A stretch of 64,000 nt of DNA, taken from the NCBI RefSeq assembly GCF_004342165.1, contig NZ_SMAL01000007.1, positions 1 through 64,000 on the forward strand, given 5' to 3'. The DNA comes from Natranaerovirga pectinivora (GTDB taxonomy: Bacteria; Bacillota; Clostridia; Lachnospirales; DSM-24629). The translations under genes and the position numbers were made by a program. The notes under the pieces were generated by a model, which worked only from the letters and a program-made list of their open reading frames with translations, did not search any database and was not told the origin of the DNA. Positions 35,040-43,574 of this stretch are shown here, piece after piece. How positions within the stretch are numbered: the stretch's first letter is position 1; each line of letters starts with the position of its first letter.

Positions 35040-35849
35040 ATGGATACAAGACCTATTGGCGTTTTTGATTCGGGTGTAGGTGGGCTGACGGTGGCAAAAG
35101 AGATAATGGCACTCCTACCCAATGAAAAGGTTATATATTTTGGTGACACAGCTAGAGTTCCTTATGGGAGCAAATCAAAAACAACTATTGTAAGATATTC
35201 ACAGCAAATCGTTAGATTTTTACTTACGGAAGATGTGAAAGCCATAGTAATAGCATGTAATACAGCAAATTCCTATGCATTAGAGGAAGTAAAGGAAATG
35301 TTTAGCATACCAATTATAGGTGTTGCATTACCAGGCGCTGAAATGGCTGTTAATGCAACTCAAAATTACAAAATTGGTGTTATAGGGACAGAGGGCACAA
35401 TAAAAAGTGAAATATATAGTAAATTAATAAATCAAATTAACCCAGGGGCAGAAGTTATCGGAAAAGCGTGTCCTTTATTTGTTCCATTAGTTGAAGAAGG
35501 GTTAATAAACGATAGTGTGACGGAAGAGATTGCTAGAAGGTATTTGGATGATTTTAAACAAAAACCTGTAGATACGGTTGTATTAGGATGTACCCATTAT
35601 CCACTAATAGAAGATGTTATTCAAAAAATTATGGGTGATAAAGTGTATTTGGTTAATCCAGCATTTGAAACGGCTAAAAATTTAAAAGATTTATTAATTA
35701 AAAATAACATAGAGAATTCAGAGATTAATACAAATCATCACCATTACTTCTATGTAAGCGATAGAGCTGAAAAATTTGAAGAATTTGCAAAAATAATTCT
35801 AAATTACCCAATGATGCCTGTTAAACAAATAAATATAGAAGATTATTAA
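35040..35849 (+). CDS. murI: Glutamate racemase
   Basis: This 269-residue cofactor-independent racemase supplies D-glutamate for peptidoglycan. The two catalytic cysteines are present: Cys73 in ACNTANS and Cys184 in LGCTHYPL. The N-terminal IGVFDSGVGGLTV with its catalytic Asp/Ser is intact. Start ATG follows aggag. It lies nine bases after ddl and ten bases before the DUF1934 gene, in one probable operon. Confidence 0.97.
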   Translation: MDTRPIGVFDSGVGGLTVAKEIMALLPNEKVIYFGDTARVPYGSKSKTTIVRYSQQIVRFLLTEDVKAIVIACNTANSYALEEVKEMFSIPIIGVALPGAEMAVNATQNYKIGVIGTEGTIKSEIYSKLINQINPGAEVIGKACPLFVPLVEEGLINDSVTEEIARRYLDDFKQKPVDTVVLGCTHYPLIEDVIQKIMGDKVYLVNPAFETAKNLKDLLIKNNIENSEINTNHHHYFYVSDRAEKFEEFAKIILNYPMMPVKQINIEDY

Positions 35850-35859
35850 GAGGTGACTA

Positions 35860-36339
35860 ATGACAAAAGATGTAATAATATCAATAAAGGGTATACAGTC
35901 TGATTTAGTTGAAAGTGATTCTGTAGAAATGATAACAACTGGAACCTATTATATAAAAAATGAAAAACACTATGTGAATTATATAGATAGAGATCTTAAG
36001 GAAGATAGTGAAACAAATACAACCATTAAGATAACAAATGATAAGGTTGATTTAATACGTTTTGGTGGGGTTTCTACTCATATGATATTTGAGCTTAATA
36101 AAAAGCACATCACCCATTATGATACACCATTTGGATCCCTTCAAATGGGCATTCAAACAAAAAAAATTAACATAGACAATTCAGTAAGTCATCTAAATGT
36201 TCAAATCACCTATAATTTAGAGGTGAACAATAATTTTGTAAGTGAAAATTTATTTGAATTAAAAGTTCAAAGTAAAAAAGACTCAAAGATTCAATTAAGA
36301 GAATTTAAAGATGAAGTTACGGAGGAGGACCACTTGTGA
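35860..36339 (+). CDS. DUF1934 (YwiB-like) beta-barrel protein
   Basis: This 159-residue protein has alternating strands and no signal peptide. It matches the DUF1934/YwiB family: opening VIISIKGIQ, then [14 protein letters not shown] and the late block [21 protein letters not shown]. Its structure in Bacillus is a calycin-like beta-barrel; the function is unknown. The gene follows murI by 10 bases and its last four bases overlap the galU GTG start. Confidence 0.85.
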   Translation: MTKDVIISIKGIQSDLVESDSVEMITTGTYYIKNEKHYVNYIDRDLKEDSETNTTIKITNDKVDLIRFGGVSTHMIFELNKKHITHYDTPFGSLQMGIQTKKINIDNSVSHLNVQITYNLEVNNNFVSENLFELKVQSKKDSKIQLREFKDEVTEEDHL

Positions 36340-37226
36340 AAATAAGGAAGGCTATTATTCCTGCAGCAGGACTTGGAACAAGATTTTTACCTGCCACAAA
36401 AGCTCAACCTAAAGAAATGCTTCCCATTGTTGACAAACCAACCATACAATATATTGTTGAAGAAGCTGTAGCATCAGGAATAGAAGACATCATTATTGTA
36501 ACGGGAAGAAATAAACGTTCAATAGAAGATCATTTTGATAAATCTATAGAGCTAGAATTAGAATTAGAAAGTAAAAACAAAGCAGACTTACTTGAAATTG
36601 CAAGAAAAGTGTCTGAAATTGCTAATATACATTACATACGTCAAAAAGAGCCTAAAGGATTAGGTCATGCAATACTAATGGCTAAAAATTTTATAGGGAA
36701 TGAACCCTTTGCAGTATTGCTAGGGGATGATATAGTCGTTTCTAAAGAGCCTTGTTTAAAGCAAATGGTAAATATATTTAACGAATACAAGACCTCAATT
36801 TTAGGGGTCCAAGAAGTTGATAAAGAAGATGTTAATAAATACGGCATAATTAAAAGCAAACATATTGAAAACAGAGTCTATAAAGTAAGTGATTTAATCG
36901 AAAAACCATCTATTAAAGAAGCGCCTTCTAATATAGCCATATTAGGTAGATACATAATAACGCCAAGAATTTTTCATTATTTAGAAAGCCAAGAAGCAGG
37001 AGCTGGTGGAGAAATTCAGTTAACAGATTCTCTTAAAAGATTAGCAATGGAAGAAGCCATGTATGCATACAATTTCTTAGGTAAACGTTATGATGTAGGG
37101 AACAAATTAGGGTTTTTAGAAGCCACTGTTGAATTTGCATTAAGAAGAGAAGACTTAAAAGAAGACTTTAAAAATTATTTAAAAGCACTATTAAACGATT
37201 TGGATGAAAAATTAAAGTTTGACTAA
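36336..37226 (+). CDS. galU: UTP--glucose-1-phosphate uridylyltransferase
   Basis: This 296-residue nucleotidyltransferase makes UDP-glucose from UTP and glucose-1-phosphate. Seen: [25 protein letters not shown] (in parts, nucleotide-binding loop), LLGDDIV and VEKPS-like IEKPS, then [10 protein letters not shown] near residue 230. It starts at GTG behind ggagga and overlaps the upstream gene by four bases. It fits with pgcA (18686) in UDP-glucose supply for surface polymers. Confidence 0.96.
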   Translation: MKIRKAIIPAAGLGTRFLPATKAQPKEMLPIVDKPTIQYIVEEAVASGIEDIIIVTGRNKRSIEDHFDKSIELELELESKNKADLLEIARKVSEIANIHYIRQKEPKGLGHAILMAKNFIGNEPFAVLLGDDIVVSKEPCLKQMVNIFNEYKTSILGVQEVDKEDVNKYGIIKSKHIENRVYKVSDLIEKPSIKEAPSNIAILGRYIITPRIFHYLESQEAGAGGEIQLTDSLKRLAMEEAMYAYNFLGKRYDVGNKLGFLEATVEFALRREDLKEDFKNYLKALLNDLDEKLKFD

Positions 37227-37238
37227 AAAGGATCCCAT

Positions 37239-37718
37239 ATGATAAGAGTAAATAAGATTTTAAACCATAAAGTTTTTAATGAATACTTAGAGAGAATAAA
37301 TAAAGCAGAAGAAAATAGGCTTTTCTGTCTTCATAATATTGGGCATTTATTAGATGTGGCAAGAGTTGGATATATTATTTCTTTAGAAAAAGGGTTTAAT
37401 TTAGACAAAGAAATGATATATGCAGCTTCATTGTTACATGATATTGGTAGATGGAAGCAGTACTTAGATGGATCGGACCACGCTTTAGTAAGTGCTCGAT
37501 TAGCAGTAGATATTTTAAAAGAATGTGATTTTAATGATCAAGAAATAGATGGTATTATAGAATCCATAAAAAAACATAGAAAAGGTAAAGATCTTATTAC
37601 AAACTTAGACTTTGTTTTATATCATGGTGATAAAAAATCAAGGTTATGTTTAAAATGCAATAGCATTAATGAATGTTTAAAAGGTGAAAAAGAAGATTAC
37701 TTAAAACTAGAATACTAA
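37239..37718 (+). CDS. HD-domain phosphohydrolase-like protein
   Basis: This 159-residue protein contains the HD metal-binding pattern: H in NIGHLLDVARVGY, HD in SLLHDIGRWKQ and a later D-H-A motif (GSDHALVSA). A C-terminal cluster C-L-K-C...C looks like an extra metal site. It resembles small HD proteins placed near folate and nucleotide genes in Clostridia. The substrate is unknown. It begins 12 bases after galU; the folate genes follow after a hairpin-rich leader. Confidence 0.8.
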   Translation: MIRVNKILNHKVFNEYLERINKAEENRLFCLHNIGHLLDVARVGYIISLEKGFNLDKEMIYAASLLHDIGRWKQYLDGSDHALVSARLAVDILKECDFNDQEIDGIIESIKKHRKGKDLITNLDFVLYHGDKKSRLCLKCNSINECLKGEKEDYLKLEY

Positions 37719-37723
37719 AGCTA

Positions 37724-37760
37724 GAAAGGCGGTGGAAACCGTTTCAAGTAATTTCACTTG
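37724..37760 (+). promoter_or_regulatory. Two hairpins in the pabA leader
   Basis: Hairpin one combines GAAA/TTTC and CGGT/ACCG around a GGAA loop (37724-37744). Hairpin two is CAAGT-aatttc-ACTTG (37745-37760). They sit immediately before the pabA start, which lacks a strong ribosome site. I do not match them to a known riboswitch class. Confidence 0.4.
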
Positions 37761-37772
37761 TGCGGTAAAGTC

Positions 37773-38345
37773 TTGATTTTAATGATTGATAATTATGATT
37801 CATTTACCTATAATCTAAAGCAATATTTAATGGAGCTTAATGAAGATGTTTTGGTTTATAGAAATGATGAGATAACAATAGAAGAAATAAAAAGGAAAAA
37901 TCCAAGCATAATAGTCATATCTCCTGGGCCTTGTACCCCTAATGAATCAGGAATATCTATAGATGTTGTCAAAGAATTTCAAGGTAAAATCCCAATTCTA
38001 GGAATATGTCTAGGACATCAAACCATAGGACAAGTCTTTGGCGCTAAAGTTGTACAAGCCACTGAGCCTGTACATGGCAAGGTGCATTCAATTACTCATA
38101 CTAACAATGGTTCTTTTAAAGGATTAAAAAACCCCCTGAATGTAACAAGATATCATTCTTTATTAATAGATAAAAGTACTTTGCCTGATTGTTTTGAAAT
38201 AACAGCACTAACAGGTAAAGGTGAAATAATGGGAATAAAACATAAAGAGTACTTAATAGAAGGTGTTCAATTTCACCCAGAGGCAATATTAACAGAATCA
38301 GGCCTAGACTTATTAAAAAACTTTATAGAAATGGCAAATAGGTGA
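37773..38345 (+). CDS. pabA: Aminodeoxychorismate synthase glutaminase subunit (PabA/TrpG)
   Basis: This 190-residue class I glutamine amidotransferase supplies ammonia to chorismate amination. Seen: MIDNYDSFTYNL, catalytic Cys in ILGICLGHQ, the RYHSL block and the triad His/Glu in GVQFHPEAI. Position directly before pabB and the fol genes shows its role in p-aminobenzoate and folate synthesis; no trp genes are near. The TTG at 37773 gives the usual M-I-L-M-I-D start, but there is no strong ribosome site; an in-frame TTG at 37758 lies in a hairpin. Translation may be weak or regulated. Confidence 0.92.
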   Translation: MILMIDNYDSFTYNLKQYLMELNEDVLVYRNDEITIEEIKRKNPSIIVISPGPCTPNESGISIDVVKEFQGKIPILGICLGHQTIGQVFGAKVVQATEPVHGKVHSITHTNNGSFKGLKNPLNVTRYHSLLIDKSTLPDCFEITALTGKGEIMGIKHKEYLIEGVQFHPEAILTESGLDLLKNFIEMANR

Positions 38346-38349
38346 TAAA

Positions 38350-39720
38350 ATGTATATTAAAGAAGTAAAAACATCCCTAGATTCTTTTGAATTATATACA
38401 GTATTTAAAGATAGAGATTATAGTTTTATATTGGATAGCAGTATGAACCATAATAGATTGGGAGAGTACTCCTTTATAGGATTTGACCCTTATTTACTCT
38501 TTGAAAGTAAGGGAAATGAAGTGCGAATAAAAAAAGATGGTATGGAAGAAATAATTACTGAAGATCCATTTCATAAATTAAAAGAAATTCTTAAAATTTA
38601 TCAAATGGATTATAAAGCAGACTTGCCTTTTGTAGGGGGATTAGTTGGCTACTTATCCTATGACTTATGCCACTTTATAGAAAAATTCCCAAGAACAGCA
38701 GTGGATGATGTGAATATTCCAGATTGTCATTTTGGGTTATATGATGGGGTTATCGTAATTGATCATATCAATGAGAAAACCTATATTACATCATTAGGTA
38801 TAAAAGGGGAAGAAAAAAACATAGTAGCTGAAATAGAAAAAGCAATAGAAGAAAGTGAAAATAGAAGTATACAAAAGAGTGTAAAGAAGAAAAATAAAGA
38901 TATAGTTCTAAAATCAAATATAGAAAAAAGAGATTACTTAAGAAAAGTACAAAAAATTAAAGAGTATATAAAAGCAGGGGACATATACCAAGCCAATATG
39001 ACTCAAAGATTTGAGTGTGAATTAGAAGAAAGTCCTTATGAATTATATAAAAGACTTAGGGCAATAAACCCATCACCTTTTGGTGGATTTATTGATTTTG
39101 GACAAGGTCAAATACTCTCTAGTTCTCCAGAGAGATTTATAAAAATTAAAGATAGAAACATAGAAACAAGACCCATAAAAGGGACTAGGCCTAGAGGAAA
39201 AACCCCAGAGGAAGATATTCTTAATAGAGAAGAACTGATAAATAGTGAAAAAGACAAAGCCGAGCTTCTTATGATTGTTGACTTAGAAAGAAATGATATA
39301 GGAAAGATTGCAAAGACAGGTTCAGTAAAGGTGACAGAGCTTTTTCACTTAGAAGAATATGCGACGGTTTATCACTTGGTTTCAACAGTGGTTGGAGAAA
39401 TAAAAGAAGACTATGATGTTATTGATTGTATTAAGGCAACTTTTCCAGGTGGTTCTATAACAGGTGCACCCAAAATAAGAGCTATGGAAATTATTGATGA
39501 ATTAGAACCAACTCAAAGGAATATATACACAGGATCCATAGGGTATATAGGTTTAAATGGGGATGTGGATTTAAACATTGTTATAAGAACCATCCTTTGT
39601 AAAGATCATAAAGCCTATTTTCAAGTAGGTGGAGGTATTGTTTGGGACTCTGATCCAGAATCAGAATATGAAGAAACATTACACAAAGGCAGGGCATTGG
39701 TAAGGGCATTAAAGGAATAA
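38350..39720 (+). CDS. pabB: Aminodeoxychorismate synthase chorismate-binding subunit (PabB)
   Basis: This 456-residue protein of the anthranilate/aminodeoxychorismate synthase component I family has FGGFIDFGQGQILSSSPERF, PIKGTRPRGKTPEED and the glycine-rich PGGSITGAPKIRAM chorismate-binding motif. Together with PabA it makes 4-amino-4-deoxychorismate. It is 456 residues, close to PabB, and the first residues lack the tryptophan-inhibition motif of TrpE, consistent with pAB synthesis. It starts four bases after pabA. Confidence 0.94.
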   Translation: MYIKEVKTSLDSFELYTVFKDRDYSFILDSSMNHNRLGEYSFIGFDPYLLFESKGNEVRIKKDGMEEIITEDPFHKLKEILKIYQMDYKADLPFVGGLVGYLSYDLCHFIEKFPRTAVDDVNIPDCHFGLYDGVIVIDHINEKTYITSLGIKGEEKNIVAEIEKAIEESENRSIQKSVKKKNKDIVLKSNIEKRDYLRKVQKIKEYIKAGDIYQANMTQRFECELEESPYELYKRLRAINPSPFGGFIDFGQGQILSSSPERFIKIKDRNIETRPIKGTRPRGKTPEEDILNREELINSEKDKAELLMIVDLERNDIGKIAKTGSVKVTELFHLEEYATVYHLVSTVVGEIKEDYDVIDCIKATFPGGSITGAPKIRAMEIIDELEPTQRNIYTGSIGYIGLNGDVDLNIVIRTILCKDHKAYFQVGGGIVWDSDPESEYEETLHKGRALVRALKE

Positions 39721-39744
39721 AAAAGATATTAGGTCGGTGAAAAG

Positions 39745-40560
39745 ATGTTTGTTAATATAAATGGCAAGAATATACCCCAAGTAAGTAGTAATGTATCCCC
39801 TTTAAAAGAAGGGTTTTCTTACGGGTATGGTGTTTTTGAAACAATTAAATTCGAGAAAAATAAAATATATTTTTTAAAAGAACACTTACAACGACTTTTT
39901 GATGGTTGTAAAAAATTAAACATTAACCCAACTTTTAATGAAGAACAAATAATACAACATTCAAAAGAAATTATTAAGAAAAATGAATTAGACAACGGTG
40001 TCTTAAAAATTACTATTGCTAAAAACAATCAAGAAAGTGACTTAATCATTACAGTAAGAAAAAACACATATACTAAGGAACAGTATGAAAAAGGATTCAG
40101 ACTATCTTTTACAGAAGTAAAAAGAAACCAAGACTCTTTATTAGTCAATATAAAATCAAATAACTATATAGAAAATCTAATTGCAAGGCAAAAAGCAATA
40201 GAAACTGGATTTGATGAAGTGATATTTGAAAACACAAAAAATCATATTTGTGAAGGTGCCATATCCAATATATTTTTTATCAAAAACAGTGTTGTATATA
40301 CCCCAGCCATAGAATGTGGATTGTTGCCAGGAATTATAAGAGATAAAATAATAAGTATTGGAAAAGGGTTAAAATTAATTGTAAGAACAGGTCAATACTC
40401 AAAAGAAGACCTATTAACTTCAGATGAAATATTCATCACCAATTCCTTATTAGAAATAATGCCTGTGGTTCAATTAGAAAATAAAAAGTACGACATTAAG
40501 ACGAACCTTATTACAAAAATGTTAATTAGAGAATTAAATGAAATAAAAGAAAACTATTAA
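39745..40560 (+). CDS. pabC: Aminodeoxychorismate lyase (class IV PLP enzyme)
   Basis: This 271-residue fold-type IV PLP protein releases pyruvate from aminodeoxychorismate to give p-aminobenzoate. Seen: start block GFSYGYGVFETIKF, Lys in the VLKITIAK region and the PLP-phosphate segment NHICEGAISNIFF, followed by TPAIECGLLPGIIR. D-amino acid and branched-chain aminotransferases share the fold, but the pabA-pabB-pabC order supports the lyase. Start ATG follows aggtcggtg. Confidence 0.9.
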   Translation: MFVNINGKNIPQVSSNVSPLKEGFSYGYGVFETIKFEKNKIYFLKEHLQRLFDGCKKLNINPTFNEEQIIQHSKEIIKKNELDNGVLKITIAKNNQESDLIITVRKNTYTKEQYEKGFRLSFTEVKRNQDSLLVNIKSNNYIENLIARQKAIETGFDEVIFENTKNHICEGAISNIFFIKNSVVYTPAIECGLLPGIIRDKIISIGKGLKLIVRTGQYSKEDLLTSDEIFITNSLLEIMPVVQLENKKYDIKTNLITKMLIRELNEIKENY

Positions 40561-40569
40561 AGGTGCCCT

Positions 40570-40598
40570 TTGAAAAAAATGTAGAATAATGATATGAT
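40570..40598 (+). promoter_or_regulatory. Internal sigma-A promoter before folE
   Basis: TTGAAA (40570-40575) and TATGAT (40593-40598) with a 17-base spacer lie in the 97-base gap between pabC and folE, so folE-folP-folB-folK may be transcribed separately. Confidence 0.65.
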
Positions 40599-40657
40599 AA
40601 AAGTACACTTAAAGCTAGAAGCATAAGATAAACTGTTTGAAGAAAAGAGGTTGAAAA

Positions 40658-41224
40658 ATGGACAGGCAAAAGATAGAAAATGCAGTTAGAGATATTCTAG
40701 CAGCTATTGGAGAAGACCCTAATAGAGAAGGCCTCCTTGATACACCAAAAAGAATAGCCAAAATGTACGAAGAAATTTTCAGTGGGTTAAATGAAGACCC
40801 AAAAGAGCATTTGGAAATATATTTTGAAGAAGAGAATCACGAAGAATTGGTATTGGTAAAAGACATACCTTTTTATTCTGTATGTGAACATCATTTGGTA
40901 CCATTTCACGGAATAGCCCATGTTGGATACATTCCTAAAAATGGTAAACTAACAGGATTGAGTAAGTTAGCAAGAGTAGTTGAAACAGTGGCTAGAAGAC
41001 CACAATTACAAGAAAGATTAACCTCAACCATTGCTGATGCAATAGAGGAAAAATTAAGCCCATATGGTGTAATTGTAGTTGTTGAAGCGGAACATATGTG
41101 TATGACTATGAGAGGGGTTAAGAAATCCGGATCAAAAACCCTTACATCTGCTGTTAGAGGTGTATTCCAAAAGGATGGTAAAGTAAGAGCTGAAGCTATC
41201 TCATTAATCAATTTCGGAAGATAG
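40658..41224 (+). CDS. folE: GTP cyclohydrolase I
   Basis: This 188-residue homodecameric enzyme opens GTP to dihydroneopterin triphosphate, the first pterin step in folate synthesis. Zinc-binding ligands are visible: C and HH in [12 protein letters not shown] (about residue 75) and the later C in [10 protein letters not shown]. Start ATG follows aagaggttg. It has its own promoter. folP begins nine bases later. Confidence 0.97.
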   Translation: MDRQKIENAVRDILAAIGEDPNREGLLDTPKRIAKMYEEIFSGLNEDPKEHLEIYFEEENHEELVLVKDIPFYSVCEHHLVPFHGIAHVGYIPKNGKLTGLSKLARVVETVARRPQLQERLTSTIADAIEEKLSPYGVIVVVEAEHMCMTMRGVKKSGSKTLTSAVRGVFQKDGKVRAEAISLINFGR

Positions 41225-41233
41225 GTGATTATG

Positions 41234-42082
41234 ATGAATAGTATAAAATCTACTTTAAATAGAAAAGTAACTATAAAATGTGGCAATAAAACCTTTCAAT
41301 TTGGTACCAAAACTTATATTATGGGCATTCTTAATATAACCCCAGATTCTTTTTCAGATGGGGGTAATTACTTTGAGTTATACAAAGCCATAGAACATGC
41401 CAATGAGATGATAAAAGAAGGTGCTGATATTATCGATGTTGGAGGGGAATCCACAAGACCTGGTGCAGATGAAGTAGATGTAAAAACAGAATTGAAAAGG
41501 GTTCTGCCTATTGTTGAAAAGCTAGTTGCTGAAGTCAATATCCCTATATCTGTAGATACGTATAAGGCAGAGGTGGCTGAAAAAGTGTTAGAGGCAGGCG
41601 CCCATATGATTAACGATGTGTGGGGGCTTCAAAGAGAACCCCAAATAGCCAATATAGTAGCCAAGTACAATGTGCCTGTGGTTATAATGCATAATCAAAA
41701 GGGAACAGAATATAAAACAGATATTATGGAATCTATTAAAGAATTCCTTAAAAAATCCATACAAATAGCAAAGACAGCAGGTATTCAAGAAGAAAATATA
41801 ATAGTAGATCCAGGATTAGGCTTTGGCAAAAACTTTGAACAAAACATAGAAGTTATGTCAAGACTAGGGGAATTAAATGAATTAGGATACCCTATTCTAT
41901 TAGGAACTTCAAGAAAATCTATGATAGGAAAAATATTAGATTTAGAGCCTAAGGCTAGAGTGGAAGGCACATTATCAACAACTGTTATGGGAATTATACA
42001 AGGTGTGGATATGGTTAGAGTGCATGATATAAAAGAAAATTTTAGAACCATAAAAGTAACGGATAAAATAGTGAGGTCATAG
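41234..42082 (+). CDS. folP: Dihydropteroate synthase
   Basis: This protein of about 282 residues condenses pterin pyrophosphate with p-aminobenzoate and is the sulfonamide target. Seen: MGILNITPDSFSDGG, IIDVGGESTRPGA, PISVDTYKAEVAEKV and the C-terminal RVHDI block. The ATG at 41234 is preferred (spacing from aggtg); an in-frame ATG at 41231 is also possible. No insertion in the sulfonamide-binding loops is obvious. Confidence 0.97.
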   Translation: MNSIKSTLNRKVTIKCGNKTFQFGTKTYIMGILNITPDSFSDGGNYFELYKAIEHANEMIKEGADIIDVGGESTRPGADEVDVKTELKRVLPIVEKLVAEVNIPISVDTYKAEVAEKVLEAGAHMINDVWGLQREPQIANIVAKYNVPVVIMHNQKGTEYKTDIMESIKEFLKKSIQIAKTAGIQEENIIVDPGLGFGKNFEQNIEVMSRLGELNELGYPILLGTSRKSMIGKILDLEPKARVEGTLSTTVMGIIQGVDMVRVHDIKENFRTIKVTDKIVRS

Positions 42083-42083
42083 T

Positions 42084-42449
42084 ATGGATAAAATAATAAT
42101 GAAAAACTTAGGATTTTACGGTTACCATGGCGTTTTACAAGAAGAAAAGACATTAGGACAAAAGTTTTTTATAGATGTTGAATTATATGTTGATCTAAAA
42201 AAAGCAGGAGAAACAGATGATTTGAATTACACCATTAATTATGCAACAGTATATGATCTAATAAAAGACATAACAGAGAATAAAGTATTTAATCTTATAG
42301 AAGCATTAGGAGAGCATATTGTAAATAAGATACTAAGTCATTATCAAGAAATAAAAGAAATTAATATAAGGATAAAAAAACCAGAAGCACCAGTTAAAGG
42401 CATATATGATTACTTTGGAGTTGAACTAAGGAGAAAAAGAAATGGCTAA
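42084..42449 (+). CDS. folB: Dihydroneopterin aldolase
   Basis: This 121-residue enzyme of the T-fold family has the start block KNLGFYGYHGVLQEEKTLGQ (in parts), where the Tyr and Glu bind substrate, and IKKPEAPVKGIYDYFGVEL near the end. It begins one base after folP and overlaps folK by eight bases. Confidence 0.96.
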   Translation: MDKIIMKNLGFYGYHGVLQEEKTLGQKFFIDVELYVDLKKAGETDDLNYTINYATVYDLIKDITENKVFNLIEALGEHIVNKILSHYQEIKEINIRIKKPEAPVKGIYDYFGVELRRKRNG

Positions 42450-42918
42450 AGTATATCTTGGACTAGGTAGTAATATAGGAGATAAAGAACAAAACTTAAA
42501 ACAAGCAATAAAGTTGCTACAAGAACATAAACAAATAAAACTGATGAAAAAATCTTCTATATATGTAACAGATCCAGTTGGATATACGGATCAAGATGTT
42601 TTTTATAATCAAGTCATTGAGGTAGAATCAGATTTAGAGCCATATGATTTGTTAGCTTATGTTAATGAAGTAGAAGAAATTCTTAAAAGAAAAAGGCTTA
42701 TTCGGTGGGGACCTAGAACCATTGATATTGACATATTGCTTTATGACGAGTACATATCACAAGATGAAAAATTAACAATACCTCATCCAAGAATGACTGA
42801 ACGAGCTTTTGTTATGGTACCCTTATTTGAACTCACTCAGGATGTAAAAATTAATGGAAAAGACATAAAAGTTATTTATGAAGCGATAGATAAAAACGGT
42901 GCAAAGAAAAAAGTGTGA
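42442..42918 (+). CDS. folK: 6-hydroxymethyl-dihydropterin pyrophosphokinase
   Basis: This 158-residue enzyme activates the pterin for FolP. Seen: YLGLGSNIGDKEQNL, VTDPVGYTDQDVFYN and the signature WGPRTIDIDILLY (catalytic Asp pair). Start ATG lies inside the 3' end of folB (eight-base overlap). With folE, folP, folB and pabABC this completes the route to dihydropteroate; dihydrofolate synthase and reductase are not in the window. Confidence 0.97.
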   Translation: MAKVYLGLGSNIGDKEQNLKQAIKLLQEHKQIKLMKKSSIYVTDPVGYTDQDVFYNQVIEVESDLEPYDLLAYVNEVEEILKRKRLIRWGPRTIDIDILLYDEYISQDEKLTIPHPRMTERAFVMVPLFELTQDVKINGKDIKVIYEAIDKNGAKKKV

Positions 42919-42925
42919 TATATTG

Positions 42926-42952
42926 AAACCACTGTTAAAACGGTGGTTTTTT
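42926..42952 (+). terminator. Terminator after folK
   Basis: Stem AAACCAC/GTGGTTT with extra C-G pair and loop of about seven, followed by TTTTTG. The next frame opens in its tail. Confidence 0.75.
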
Positions 42953-42995
42953 GCTAGGAAACTATTGGTTTCAAAATGATGAGAGTAGGTATAAA

Positions 42996-43550
42996 ATGAT
43001 TAGGATTAATTTTATATTATGTTTATTTATAATTATTCCTATTTGGTTAATAAGTAGAAGAAAAAGATTTGTGCAAAGAAGAAAAAGATTTAATCCCTAT
43101 AGAGAATTTTTAGTGAATATATTATTCATTTATTTTCTATGGGTAGCTTATTTAACTCTAAGCCCTTTTTACTTTACAATACCAATATTAGGAGGAAGAA
43201 ATTTTTATTTTGACACAAAATTATTTTATAATTTAAGGCATATGGCAAGAGGTTATTTAAGATTACAATTATTATATTCAGTAGGAAATATTGCAATGTT
43301 TATTCCTTTTGGTATTTTAATACCATTAATCTATAAAAAGGCACGAAGATTTTATATAATTGTGTTTTTAAGTTTTATGTTTTCTTTAACAATAGAGTTA
43401 ACCCAAGTATTGTTTACAGTGTTTAGAAGTGGGACGGTAGACGATTTGTTTTTTAATACTTTAGGGGGCGTTATAGGGTATATAGGTTATATTATAATAA
43501 AAAAATTAAGTAAACGTATTAAAGTATTGGGTAAGTTTTTAATTCCATAG
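42996..43550 (+). CDS. VanZ-family membrane protein
   Basis: This membrane protein of about 184 residues has five hydrophobic segments and the VanZ pattern: YLTLSPFYF near the first periplasmic loop, NIAMFIPFGILIPL, and ELTQVLF...GTVDDLFFNTLGGVIGY. VanZ-like proteins occur widely in Firmicutes; the founding member gives low teicoplanin resistance, but the general role is unknown. The ATG at 42996 with agtaggt upstream is preferred to TTG 42951, which lies in the folK terminator. Confidence 0.85.
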   Translation: MIRINFILCLFIIIPIWLISRRKRFVQRRKRFNPYREFLVNILFIYFLWVAYLTLSPFYFTIPILGGRNFYFDTKLFYNLRHMARGYLRLQLLYSVGNIAMFIPFGILIPLIYKKARRFYIIVFLSFMFSLTIELTQVLFTVFRSGTVDDLFFNTLGGVIGYIGYIIIKKLSKRIKVLGKFLIP

Positions 43551-43574
43551 ATACGTTTTATAAGGAAAAGGCAC

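Noticed and set aside
37724-37772. Tetrahydrofolate riboswitch before the folate genes
   Set aside because: The two hairpins do not show the conserved junction or pseudoknot of the THF riboswitch classes that I know, so only a generic leader is claimed.
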